The notes: a model not told the origin generated them from the letters alone. DNA of 16,534 nt from JAPLKX01 sp035530195 (GCA_035530195.1 DATKVG010000159.1:1-16534), one strand, 5' to 3'. Positions 1-7,807 are shown, counted from the first letter of the stretch. Program-made: numbers and translations.

Positions 1-301
1 GCTGATGTGTGGCGGCCCTTCAGGCCTCAGAATGTCCGCCGCCTCCGACGGCGACGGGATGTCCAATGTCGAGGAAGGGGCCGACGATCCCGATGGGGAC
101 GGAATCCCGAACTACCTCGACCCGGATTCGGACAATGACGGCATAAGCGACCGGGCCGAAATCTCGTTTGGCCTCGATCCCTACACCGCGGACCCGCCCG
201 GCACGTTGCCGCTGGCAACCTGGCCGGTGGCGATAGGCATCCTGATGGCCGCGCTCGCCTGGTTCAAACGGCGCGTATACCAGGGCCGCCTATCTGGCTG
301 A
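1..301 (+). CDS. Partial protein with thrombospondin type 3 (calcium-binding) repeats and C-terminal membrane anchor
   Basis: The reading frame is open at the left edge, so this is probably the 3' end of a longer gene; an ATG at 5 is available but lies next to a dispersed repeat. The protein carries Asp-rich repeats of thrombospondin type 3 form (DGDGMSNVEEG, DPDGDGIPNYLDPDSDNDG, then DRAE), which bind Ca2+ in extracellular proteins. After a Pro-rich linker the C-terminus has LPLATWPVAIGILMAALAW followed by FKRR, a hydrophobic segment with a basic tail. This resembles a stop-transfer anchor or a tripartite sorting signal. I infer a secreted or surface-anchored protein. Residues 3-10 (GGPSGLRM) are encoded by a repeat copy, so the gene may be interrupted or the frame may simply read through the repeat. 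Only about 98 residues are visible, and the rest of the protein cannot be judged. Confidence 0.7.
   Translation, partial: LMCGGPSGLRMSAASDGDGMSNVEEGADDPDGDGIPNYLDPDSDNDGISDRAEISFGLDPYTADPPGTLPLATWPVAIGILMAALAWFKRRVYQGRLSG
14..36 (+). repeat. Solo copy of the intergenic palindromic repeat (A' unit)
   Basis: The 23 bases at 14-36 match 2322-2344 at 20 of 23 positions, including the core GGCCYTTCAGGCCTCA and the trailing ATGTC. The second copy is one palindrome within the nested repeat block between the DUF4139 genes. This copy lies inside or at the edge of the open frame of the thrombospondin-repeat protein. More of the element may lie left of the window. Confidence 0.6.
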
Positions 302-316
302 CACCCTGCAACGTGT

Positions 317-354
317 GGCGCGGCCGGTCTCGAAACCACGAGACCGGCCGCGCC
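317..354 (+). terminator. Strong hairpin after the thrombospondin-repeat gene
   Basis: A perfect 16-bp stem (317-332 paired with 339-354, left arm GGCGCGGCCGGTCTCG) closes a 6-nt loop AAACCA. It begins 15 nt after the stop codon at 299-301. No U tract follows, so it is not a canonical intrinsic terminator. Its position and stability suggest a transcript 3' end or RNA-stability element. Confidence 0.55.
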
Positions 355-676
355 CCAAATGAATCGAATACGTTAGCGTATTTATGAAGACGCGCACGGG
401 GTCTCGCTGCAGTAAACGCATATTTCATATGGTAAAGCGCAACTTTATCAATTAAATCCCCCTTGTTCCGCAAAATCAGCGCCTGTTTTCCCGCCTTCGC
501 TGCATCCCGAATGGCAACAGAAAGGGATCTATAAACATAGGCGCTCGCAGCCGTCTAAGAAACCCGTTGCTTCGGGCGTTTTAGTATATGTCCAAGTGGC
601 AAGTTTTTCCGGCTGGCCATTGTCTGATCGATGAGCCAAGGATTAAACTGGTTAAGAACCTTCGGAGGGCATGTCC
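355..676. other. Non-coding stretch upstream of the first DUF4139 gene
   Basis: No convincing gene lies here; the short open frames lack family features and start signals. It holds a small hairpin at 367-382 (AATACG, loop TTAG, CGTATT). A weak terminator-like hairpin at 563-576 (CCCG/CGGG) is followed by TTTT at 579-582. Base composition is more AT-rich than in the neighbouring genes. I looked for a riboswitch and could not match any class. Confidence 0.5.
620..649 (+). promoter_or_regulatory. Possible sigma70-type promoter for the first DUF4139 gene
   Basis: TTGTCT at 620-625 and TAAACT at 644-649 are separated by 18 bp. Each matches four of six consensus bases. Transcription would start near 656, giving a leader of about 20 nt that contains the ribosome binding site. 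The match is weak and unproven. Confidence 0.25.
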
Positions 677-2104
677 ATGCGATCCTCTATTCTAGCTGTC
701 CTTTTGCTGTTGGCGTCTTCATGCGCTTGGGCTCAACCGCCGCCTGCGCCGGCGGCGCCGGCCACCGAGACGACCATCGCCGATCAGGTCGACGTCGCGG
801 TGACGGCGTACACGGCGGGCCTGGCGCTGGTTCGGGATTCCCGGAAGCTGAGCCTGCCGACGGGCGAGATCGACCTGCGGTTCTCGGACGTGGCGCAGCA
901 GATCCGGCCGGAGACCGTGAGCCTGCGGTCGGTGAGTGCGCCGGGTTCGGTAGCCGTGATCGAGCAGAACTACGAGTTCGACCTGATCAGCCCGGCGAAA
1001 CTGATGGAAAAGTATGTCGGGAAGAAAGTGGCGCTGGTGAACTTCAGCAAGGAGATAGGGTTCGAGCGGGTCGAGGCGGAGCTGATGTCGGTCAACCAAG
1101 GGCCGATTTACCGGGTCGGCGGCGAGATCTTCCTGGGTCATCCGGGCAACGTTGTGCTGCCCCAGATTCCCGAGAACCTGATTGCGCGGCCCAGCCTGAT
1201 CTGGCGCCTCGCCAACGAGGCCGCCGAACAGACCGTCGAGGCGGCCTACCTGACCGGCGGGATCGGGTGGAAAGCCGATTACGTGATTACGCTTGCGCGG
1301 GACGAGCAGTCGCTGGGCCTGAACGGTTGGGTGACGCTGACCAACCAGTGCGGGGCGACGTTCAACAACGCGATGGTGAAACTGGTTGCGGGCGAGGTCA
1401 ACCTGGCGCCGCAGCCCCGCGTCATGATGCAACTTGATTACGCGGCCAGGCCGGCCGCCGAGGCGCCGGCGATGCCGCGCGAAGAGGCGTTTGGCGAGTA
1501 CCACCTCTACACGCTGCCGCGGCGGACCACGATCCGGCAGAACCAGACCAAGCAGGTTGCCCTGCTGGCCGCCGAGGGCGTGAAGGCGGGCAAACGCTAC
1601 GAGTTCCGCGGGCAGGAGTTCTACTACATGCAGATCATCCCGCCGGAGGACCGCAACGAGCCGGTGGCCGTGTTCCTCGAGTTCCGAAACGAGGCGGGGA
1701 ACAACCTGGGAATCCCACTGCCGGGCGGCGTGATGCGGGTGTATCAGGAAGACCAGGACGGGATGCTCCAGTTCTCGGGCGAGGACTCGATCAAGCATAC
1801 GCCCAAGGACGAGAAGGTGAGCTTGCGGCTGGGGAATGCGTTTGACGTGAAAGGCGAGCGGATCCAGACGGATTTCCGGCAGATCGCCCAGAAGGTTACC
1901 GAGAGCGCGTATAAAATCACGCTGCGTAACCACAAACAGCAGGATATCGTGGTGGAAGTGGTCGAGCCGGTGCCGGGCGACTGGGAGGTCCTCGAGAGTT
2001 CGCACGAGTACGAGAAGAAAGATGCCCGCACGATCCTGTTCAAAGTTCCCGTGCCAAAAGATGGCGAAGTCAAAGTCGAATACCGCGTGCGCGTGAGGTA
2101 TTAA
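677..2104 (+). CDS. Exported DUF4139 domain protein, copy 1
   Basis: The protein has 475 residues. The ATG at 677 is preferred over the ATG at 671, because GGAGG at 664-668 lies 8 nt from 677 but almost touches 671. The N-terminus MRSSILAVLLLLASSCAWAQ is a Sec signal peptide, most likely cut after AWA by signal peptidase I; the LASSC stretch leaves a weaker lipoprotein alternative. The mature part starts with a Pro/Ala linker, then TIADQ-DVAVT. The C-terminal two-thirds fits DUF4139, a beta-rich family of unknown function found in envelope proteins. Motifs shared with the downstream paralogue include FSDV-QQIRPETVSLRS, IEQNYEFDL, SPAKLMEKYVGK, EYHLYTLPRRTTI, LPGGVMRVYQEDQ and ITLRNHK. The C-terminus VEYRVRVRY is typical of the domain. 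There is no catalytic motif I can name. I infer a periplasmic or outer-surface protein of unknown role. Confidence 0.85.
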   Translation: MRSSILAVLLLLASSCAWAQPPPAPAAPATETTIADQVDVAVTAYTAGLALVRDSRKLSLPTGEIDLRFSDVAQQIRPETVSLRSVSAPGSVAVIEQNYEFDLISPAKLMEKYVGKKVALVNFSKEIGFERVEAELMSVNQGPIYRVGGEIFLGHPGNVVLPQIPENLIARPSLIWRLANEAAEQTVEAAYLTGGIGWKADYVITLARDEQSLGLNGWVTLTNQCGATFNNAMVKLVAGEVNLAPQPRVMMQLDYAARPAAEAPAMPREEAFGEYHLYTLPRRTTIRQNQTKQVALLAAEGVKAGKRYEFRGQEFYYMQIIPPEDRNEPVAVFLEFRNEAGNNLGIPLPGGVMRVYQEDQDGMLQFSGEDSIKHTPKDEKVSLRLGNAFDVKGERIQTDFRQIAQKVTESAYKITLRNHKQQDIVVEVVEPVPGDWEVLESSHEYEKKDARTILFKVPVPKDGEVKVEYRVRVRY

Positions 2105-2157
2105 GTGCATAAGCAGATGAATGTATTTCGTCGTGGGCCGGTTCTCAACCTGCAATC

Positions 2158-2334
2158 GGCCCTGAAAGGGCCAGACATATTAGCCTGGGGCAACGCCCCA
2201 GGAAATGGCGGTCACATAAGGAAGCACCCTGAAGGGGTGCAACAGGTGTTGTGTCGCCCCTTCAGGGCTGGACCTGTTTGTCGATCTAAACCTGGGGCGT
2301 TGCCCCAGGCTGGCCTGTACCGGCCTTTCAGGCC
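2158..2334. repeat. Nested palindromic repeat block (A-B-C-C'-B'-A')
   Basis: Six small palindromes occur in mirror order. A at 2158-2172 is GGCCCT-GAA-AGGGCC. B at 2184-2202 is CCTGGGGC-AAC-GCCCCAGG. C at 2224-2240 is GCACCC-TGAAG-GGGTGC. C' at 2256-2268 is GCCC-CTTCA-GGGC. B' at 2291-2309 is CCTGGGGC-GTT-GCCCCAGG. A' at 2322-2334 is GGCCT-TTC-AGGCC. The second three are imperfect reverse complements of the first three, so the block is an inverted repeat whose arms each contain hairpins. The spacing A-B and B-C is similar in both arms. It fills the gap between the two DUF4139 genes. Related palindromic elements in other bacteria are sometimes mobilised by REP-associated transposases, but no transposase is seen here. 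Confidence 0.8.
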
Positions 2335-2418
2335 TCAAGATGTCGGGAGAACAGTTCGCCGTAAACCTGATTAGTTGAACTAAGGCGGCCAATGAATGAG
2401 CCGCAGTTGGAGACTACC

Positions 2419-3888
2419 ATGGGAAAAGTTGCTCTCGTTGTTCTGTTAATGCTCTTGCCGTGCGCGCTACTTGCGCAGCAGCCTGAGGCGGCGCCGACGG
2501 GGCCTCTTCAGATTCCGAGGCTGAATAATCCGGTGGCGGAATCGGTGTATCGGGCGGAGAGCACGATTGCCGATCAGACCGACGTTGCGGTGACGATTTA
2601 CAACAACAACCTGGCGTTGGTCAGAGACCGGCGGAAAACGGTTCTGATGCCGGGTGAGATCTCGCTACGGTTTTCGGACGTTTCGCAGCAGATCCGGCCG
2701 GAGACGGTGAGCCTGCGGTCGCTGACGGAGCCGGATGCCCTGCGGATTATCGAGCAGAATTACGAGTTTGACCTGATGAGCCCGGCGAAGCTGATGGAGA
2801 AATACGTCGGGAAAGACGTTCGGCTGGTCAATTTCAGCACGGAGATCGGGTTCACCGAGAAAGACGCGCGGCTGCTGAGCATCAACGAAGGGCCCATCTA
2901 TCAGATCGACCGCGACATCTACCTCGGCCATCCCGGCACCGTGGCGCTGCCCGAGATTCCGGCCAACCTTATCGCCAAACCGTCGTTGATCTGGCTGCTG
3001 CAAAACGAGGGGACCGACCACGACATCGAGGTCAGCTACCTCACGGGCGGGCTGGGTTGGCAGGCGGATTATGTGCTCACGCTGAACCGGGAAGAGACGC
3101 TGATGGACATCGAGGGCTGGGTGACGCTGACCAACTCGTCCGGCGCGCAGTACACCAAGGCGCTGCTGAAAGTGGTGGCGGGCGAGGTGAACGTCGTACC
3201 CGAGCCCGAACGGAGGATGCGCGGCGGCGGGGCTATGATGAAAGCCGCGGCCGCGGATGGCATGCGCGAGGAGACCTTCGCCGAATACCACCTTTACACA
3301 CTGCCGCGGCGGACGACCATCAAGCAGAACGAGAGTAAACAAGTGAGCCTGCTCACGGCTTCGGGAATCGGCGTAACGAAGATCTATGAGTTGCGCGGCA
3401 ATGAGGGCTACTATGCGCGGCGGATTCCGCCGCAGCCCGAGCAGAGCGTGACGGTATTCCTGAAGTTCGCGAACAAGCAGGAGAACCAGTTGGGTATGCC
3501 GTTGCCGGGTGGGGTGATGCGCGTGTACCAGGAAGACCAGGAGGGGATGCTCCAGTTCGCCGGCGAGGACCGGATCAAGCACACGCCCAAAGACGAAGAC
3601 GTGCGGCTGAAGCTGGGCAACGCGTTTGACGTGGTTGGCGAGCGCATACAGACCGACTGGAGCCGGATCGCCGACAACGTCTACGAGAGCGAATACAAGA
3701 TCACGCTGCGCAACCACAAAGAGCAGGATATCCAGGTGGACGTGGTCGAGCCGATGAGGGGCGACTGGCGGATCCTGTCGAAATCGCACGAGTTTGTGAA
3801 ACGCGATGCGCGGACGGCGGTGTTCACGGTGCCGGTCCCGAAAGACGGAGAAACCGTGGTGACGTACCGGGTGCAGGTGAGGGCGTGA
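2419..3888 (+). CDS. Exported DUF4139 domain protein, copy 2
   Basis: The protein has 489 residues starting at ATG 2419, preceded by GGAG at 2409-2412 with 6-nt spacing. An in-frame ATG at 2392 would add the acidic stretch MNEPQLETT ahead of the signal peptide, which is unlikely. The leader MGKVALVVLLMLLPCALLAQ is a signal peptidase I type leader. The body aligns almost end to end with copy 1, sharing TIADQ-DVAVT, FSDV-QQIRPETVSLRS, IEQNYEFDL, SPAKLMEKYVGK, LTGG-GW-ADYV and LPGGVMRVYQEDQ. It differs by a longer N-terminal linker and a Gly/Met-rich insert (RRMRGGGAMMKAAAADGM). The pair is a clear tandem duplication that has diverged. The stop codon overlaps the start of nnrE by 4 bp, so the two are probably co-transcribed and translationally coupled. 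The function of the family is unknown. Confidence 0.85.
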   Translation: MGKVALVVLLMLLPCALLAQQPEAAPTGPLQIPRLNNPVAESVYRAESTIADQTDVAVTIYNNNLALVRDRRKTVLMPGEISLRFSDVSQQIRPETVSLRSLTEPDALRIIEQNYEFDLMSPAKLMEKYVGKDVRLVNFSTEIGFTEKDARLLSINEGPIYQIDRDIYLGHPGTVALPEIPANLIAKPSLIWLLQNEGTDHDIEVSYLTGGLGWQADYVLTLNREETLMDIEGWVTLTNSSGAQYTKALLKVVAGEVNVVPEPERRMRGGGAMMKAAAADGMREETFAEYHLYTLPRRTTIKQNESKQVSLLTASGIGVTKIYELRGNEGYYARRIPPQPEQSVTVFLKFANKQENQLGMPLPGGVMRVYQEDQEGMLQFAGEDRIKHTPKDEDVRLKLGNAFDVVGERIQTDWSRIADNVYESEYKITLRNHKEQDIQVDVVEPMRGDWRILSKSHEFVKRDARTAVFTVPVPKDGETVVTYRVQVRA

Positions 3889-4628
3889 CGGTGGGACGGT
3901 CGCTGACGGCGCGCCGGTCTCTGACGGCAGCGCAGATGCGGGAGGCGGATCGGCGCTGCATCGAAGAGCTTGGCATACCCGGCGCGGTGCTGATGAACAA
4001 CGCGGGCCGGGCTGTGTTCGAGCAGGTCGGCGAAACGCCGATCGGCGAGGGGCCGGTGGGTGAACGCCGCCTCGGCGTCGTGTGCGGCAAGGGGAACAAC
4101 GGCGGGGACGGTTTTGTGGTGGCGCGGCTGGCGTTGCTCGATGGGTACGAAACGCGGGTGGTGCTGCTGGCAGAGCCGGACGAGATCCGGGGCGATGCGG
4201 CGACGTTCCTGCATGCGTACCGGCGGCTGGGCGGCCGGCTCGACGTAGCGGCCTCGGAACAGGCCGCGTCGCGGGCGATGTCGGGTCTGGCGGATTGCGC
4301 CGCGCTGGTTGACGCGATCCTGGGCACGGGCATCTCGGGGGAGGTTCGGGGTGTGTCGCGCGCGGCGATCGATGCGTGGCCGGACGGGCCGGCAACGATT
4401 GCCGTGGACCTGCCGTCGGGCCTCGATGCGGACACGGGCGAACCCTGCGGATGTTGCATCCGGGCACACACGACCGTCACGTTTCAGTTTCGCAAGAGAG
4501 GTTTCGACAACCCGGCTTCGACACCCTACGTGGGCCGGCTCGTCGTAGCCGACATCGGCATACCGGAAGTCTGCGCGGATGACAAAGAGTGGGAGAAACT
4601 GAGCAATGTCGCACGGAACCGCTCATGA
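3885..4628 (+). CDS. nnrE: NAD(P)H-hydrate epimerase (YjeF N-terminal domain)
   Basis: The enzyme interconverts the R and S epimers of NAD(P)H hydrate, part of repair of damaged nicotinamide cofactors in the cytosol. The protein has 247 residues and starts at GTG 3885 within the GTGA overlap with the upstream stop. It opens with LTAAQMREADRRCIEELGIPG, the family's usual N-terminus. Next come the nucleotide-binding VVCGKGNNGGDGFVVAR (about residues 65-81), DAILGTG, and the conserved AVDLPSGLDADTG. The region usually reading TVTF-x-PK-G is TVTFQFRKRG here. There is no C-terminal NnrD dehydratase domain, so the ATP/ADP-dependent dehydratase must be encoded elsewhere if present. The last 23 bp overlap the next gene's start. 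The family call is firm from the motifs. Confidence 0.92.
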   Translation: MTVGRSLTARRSLTAAQMREADRRCIEELGIPGAVLMNNAGRAVFEQVGETPIGEGPVGERRLGVVCGKGNNGGDGFVVARLALLDGYETRVVLLAEPDEIRGDAATFLHAYRRLGGRLDVAASEQAASRAMSGLADCAALVDAILGTGISGEVRGVSRAAIDAWPDGPATIAVDLPSGLDADTGEPCGCCIRAHTTVTFQFRKRGFDNPASTPYVGRLVVADIGIPEVCADDKEWEKLSNVARNRS

Positions 4629-5955
4629 GCGGGTTCAGAACGGACCTCTTAAGCTTCCAAGGTGGGGCAGGCTGCTACGTTATGTCCTTTACGGCTGTTT
4701 TTGGGTACTGGCTCGCACAGTAACTCGGCTTCGGGTGAAGTGGCTGGACGCCGATTCGGAGGCTATATCCGGCGGGATACTCGTTGGCCATCACAAGAGC
4801 GATCTCGATGCGATCATAGCATTGCCCTCGCTGCTTTGGTCGCCAAGAACCGGGAAGGCTGCGGCCCGCGGCGTGGTGGTTTCCGCCGAGCAGGTTTTCG
4901 CGCCGGGTTTTCTTTCGGGCTATGCTGTGAGGGAGCCGCGCTGGCTGAGCTTTCTACTCTATCCCCTCTGTGTGTCGCGGATCATGAAAGCAATGGGGTG
5001 GTATCCGATTGCGCAGGGGCGTGAGCGCTACCTGCTTTCTCACCTCATTGACGTGCTGGAAAATGAAGGGGATCTACCGCTGATTGAAGTATTCGAGCGC
5101 CCGGAAACGTACCTGCCGGGGACGCTGCCGGGCATGCGTATTCGAGACGTGTTGGGCTGGAAATACCGGGACCCCTTGTTCACCATGCGCGACTTCTCGA
5201 TTTTCAAGCCGGCGGTCATGGATCGTCTGCAACAACGCCACAAACAACGAATCGCCTCTTCCCTGTCGTTTTTTGCCGACACGCTGAACAACGGCGGCAT
5301 TGTTTTTGTCGCCCCTCATGGCCCCGCCCCTTTTGACGGGCGTCTGGCGCCTTTCAAGTCGGGTTTACGGCAAATATTTCAGGCCGCTCAGGGCGAGGTT
5401 GTCTTGATTCCATTGAACATAACGTACGATGCGTTGAATCGCGGGCGGGTCAGTGCCTTCCTGGCGATGGGTCCCTTCTTGCGGGCAAGCCAGGATTGGG
5501 CGCGGGATCGGCTGGAACAGGAGGTCCGCCGTGCGATTCTGGGGGCAACGACGGTGACTCTGGGGCATTTGACTTCGTATTATTTGCGGCAAAAGGCGTT
5601 GCGCGGAGAATGCGACGCGCCCGAGAAGGAATTTCAGGCCGAGATGCGTGAGCAGGCAAAACAGATGGCGCAATCGGGCTTCCTGGTAGACGACCGCCTC
5701 CTGAACCAACGTTCCTTTAATCGCCGGTGGCATGGATATATTTCGTACGCAATTCGCAGAGGATTGATCCGAAGACGTGATGGTTTGCTGCATTTCGATT
5801 CCGAGACTGTTTTGAGCGGCTCAGTCTCTAAACCGGAAGAAATGAAAGCATGGATGGTTTGCGCCAACGAACTGGAAGCGTTGATGGAAAGTAGGAGTGC
5901 CGAATTGCCCACTACCGTGCCCGGAAATCACTTCAAGACTTCCACTGGGGCATGA
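4606..5955 (+). CDS. PlsC-like lysophospholipid acyltransferase, large divergent member
   Basis: The protein has 449 residues; ATG 4606 has GGAG at 4592-4595. An N-terminal hydrophobic stretch (LLRYVLYGCFWVLARTV, about residues 23-39) suggests a membrane association. Acyltransferase motif I is HHKSDLD (H63-x4-D68). Motif III-like NGGIVFVAPHGPAPFDGRLAPFKSG spans about 229-252, followed by VVLIPLNITYD (motif IV-like, about 265-275). In most PlsC proteins motif III contains an FPEG core; here the Glu position is His (APHG), so activity or substrate may differ. Motif I and III lie about 165 residues apart, longer than in compact PlsC enzymes, and roughly 170 further residues follow motif IV. It begins inside nnrE (23 bp overlap) in another frame and ends by overlapping the convergent GT-C gene. 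I infer transfer of an acyl chain to a glycerolipid, but the acceptor is unknown. Confidence 0.75.
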   Translation: MSHGTAHERVQNGPLKLPRWGRLLRYVLYGCFWVLARTVTRLRVKWLDADSEAISGGILVGHHKSDLDAIIALPSLLWSPRTGKAAARGVVVSAEQVFAPGFLSGYAVREPRWLSFLLYPLCVSRIMKAMGWYPIAQGRERYLLSHLIDVLENEGDLPLIEVFERPETYLPGTLPGMRIRDVLGWKYRDPLFTMRDFSIFKPAVMDRLQQRHKQRIASSLSFFADTLNNGGIVFVAPHGPAPFDGRLAPFKSGLRQIFQAAQGEVVLIPLNITYDALNRGRVSAFLAMGPFLRASQDWARDRLEQEVRRAILGATTVTLGHLTSYYLRQKALRGECDAPEKEFQAEMREQAKQMAQSGFLVDDRLLNQRSFNRRWHGYISYAIRRGLIRRRDGLLHFDSETVLSGSVSKPEEMKAWMVCANELEALMESRSAELPTTVPGNHFKTSTGA

Positions 5956-7807
5956 GCAATGCCGTGATGCTTTCGGGGGCCAAGTATACTGGAGCGCCCG
6001 GTTGTGGCGGGTCGATTCTAACGATATCCTCAGGGCCAATTCGATACCAGAGCAGTGAATCGTCTTCGAGCGGCACATGGAACCGGTATCTGATCTCGAG
6101 GGGCCGCCGATCTTCGGTGACGCTCAGAACCGTGGCGGTGAAACCGTCGGTGGTCAGGACGTCGCCAACGCGAAACGGATCCTGACGGCCTCGAAAGGTG
6201 GTTCCGTAGGGGAATGCGAAGAACCCCCCTTCCTGCGACACGTCGATGGTATGGGTGTCAATACGAGAGGCTTTGACTGCCGCGGTGCCCACGGCCAACG
6301 CCCATGTATGACGAGGCACAGTCTCCCCGGTAACGGATCGTGTGACGTATAGGGCGGCTGTGAAAACATCCAGCGGAGCACGCAGCATAATGAGCGACTG
6401 ATGGGCCACCTCGGGATTTGCGGGCAGTCTGGATGTGCCGAGTTCCATTGCCCTTCCGAAAATGCCCACGCTGATAGAAGAAAAAGGCATTGCAAGAGGG
6501 GCAATGATCAAATGAGTGCCTACAAAGAAGCATACGGCAGCTTTATTGATGCGGCGCCGCCAAGACGGTTTCGGGTTATTCCACGCGGCCAGTCCTTTTT
6601 CGATAAACATTGCCACAAGCGCCATGGCGCCGATGCCCGGAAAGCAAAGAAGGCGTTCGCCCGGAAGCGTAGCACACACCGGCAAAGCGGACAGGACCAT
6701 TCCGGCGGCCCAAAAACGGGCCACGGGTTCAGCTTTCAAGAGGGGCCGGAACAGGATGAAAACGACCGCTATGGCGGCGATTCCGACCATGCTGTGAATG
6801 GTTTGCCCGGATTGAGACAGCACTGGGTAAAGATTCGCCGGAACGAGACCCAACTGAGCGTGGAGCAAACTGGGAAGGTGCATGAGAAGGGCGGAGAGAA
6901 ACCGGCCCGGATGGCTGAACGGGTCGTGATACAGGCCTGACGCGCCTGTCCCGTAGTTCTGGACGCGGTAAAAGATCAGGTACACCACCACTACTGCGGC
7001 GTAAGGAACCAAAGAAAGAAGGCGGTTTCTAAGAGAACCCTTATCGATAAACGTAACGTACGCCAGGAGATAGCCGCCTACGGAAACCATTGCTTCGCCG
7101 CAGCCGAGCCCTATTATGAGTGACAGCGTGGCCAGCGGAACGCCGGATCGCATGCGGCCGCGCCGTCCGGCGTCGTGAGCGATCAATACGAGCACCCCGA
7201 ATAGGGTCGTCATTAGGGCATTTCGATTTGCAAGCCAGCCGACGGGAATTCCGTGGGCGTCATCAATTGCATAGAGCAGAGCGGCCAGGCCCGCCACCCA
7301 AGGTACAGGCAGCATTCGGCGATAAAGCAGCGCAACCATTGCGCAAAGCAGGCCGTACCATAGCAGGCTGTGCACGTGCATGAGCCACCATGCAGATCCG
7401 AGGAAGCGGAAATCGACATAATGGGTGAGCGCACTTAGCGGTCGAAAGAAAGACAGATTGGCATGATCGGGTGTCCACCATGGAAGCAGATTGGCAGCGA
7501 TCCGCGCTCGATTATGCTCGACAATCCCATCGGCAGAGGAAAAGCAGTCGAGGCGGGTACCGCCAAAGTCGGGCATACCCGGATATCCGAGCACGGCCAT
7601 TCTGATAAAATAGTCGTCGGCGTCAAGTCCTATCCATAAGGAGGGTGCGGCCAAGACCATTGCAATCACCGCAACCCCTAGAGCCATACGCGGATGACTA
7701 AGCAACGCCAGGGTGTGATTACTCCCCGTGGCCGTTTTCGGACCGTTTAGGTTTGTTTTGGTCCACGCTGACATTATCGCCAAGCGGCTACCTTTCCAGG
7801 GAATCAT
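5933..7807 (-). CDS. Polytopic membrane protein, GT-C glycosyltransferase-like
   Basis: The protein has about 624 residues from ATG 7807; a TTG two codons upstream and an ATG at 7774 are alternative starts, and none has a clear ribosome binding site. Around ten hydrophobic segments span residues 30-480, including MALGVAVIAMVLAAPSLWIG and later VPYAAVVVVYLIFYRV. After the first segment comes LDADDYF, the acidic pair in the first loop that GT-C enzymes use. The stretch HVHSLLWYGLLCAMVALLYR, then GWLANRNALMTTLFGVLVL, resembles the region following it in protein O-mannosyltransferase/TMTC-like proteins. The last ~150 residues look soluble. GT-C enzymes transfer sugar from a lipid-linked donor to an extracytoplasmic acceptor. 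The substrate cannot be told. The 3' end overlaps the acyltransferase gene by 23 bp on the opposite strand. Confidence 0.65.
   Translation of the reverse strand: MIPWKGSRLAIMSAWTKTNLNGPKTATGSNHTLALLSHPRMALGVAVIAMVLAAPSLWIGLDADDYFIRMAVLGYPGMPDFGGTRLDCFSSADGIVEHNRARIAANLLPWWTPDHANLSFFRPLSALTHYVDFRFLGSAWWLMHVHSLLWYGLLCAMVALLYRRMLPVPWVAGLAALLYAIDDAHGIPVGWLANRNALMTTLFGVLVLIAHDAGRRGRMRSGVPLATLSLIIGLGCGEAMVSVGGYLLAYVTFIDKGSLRNRLLSLVPYAAVVVVYLIFYRVQNYGTGASGLYHDPFSHPGRFLSALLMHLPSLLHAQLGLVPANLYPVLSQSGQTIHSMVGIAAIAVVFILFRPLLKAEPVARFWAAGMVLSALPVCATLPGERLLCFPGIGAMALVAMFIEKGLAAWNNPKPSWRRRINKAAVCFFVGTHLIIAPLAMPFSSISVGIFGRAMELGTSRLPANPEVAHQSLIMLRAPLDVFTAALYVTRSVTGETVPRHTWALAVGTAAVKASRIDTHTIDVSQEGGFFAFPYGTTFRGRQDPFRVGDVLTTDGFTATVLSVTEDRRPLEIRYRFHVPLEDDSLLWYRIGPEDIVRIDPPQPGAPVYLAPESITALLMPQWKS

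Noticed and set aside
470..600. Possible riboswitch (c-di-GMP or preQ1 class) upstream of the DUF4139 gene
   Set aside because: Conserved core bases of those classes could not be found, and only a 4-bp stem with a short U run is visible.
719..2155. 478-residue open frame on the minus strand opposite the first DUF4139 gene
   Set aside because: It has low-complexity Arg/His/Leu-rich sequence and no recognisable family. It is the GC-bias shadow of a gene with strong motifs and a ribosome binding site on the plus strand.
2665..4467. 600-residue minus-strand open frame opposite the second DUF4139 gene and nnrE
   Set aside because: It spans two well-supported plus-strand genes, is Arg/Pro/His-rich, and has no start signal or domain. 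It is a compositional shadow.
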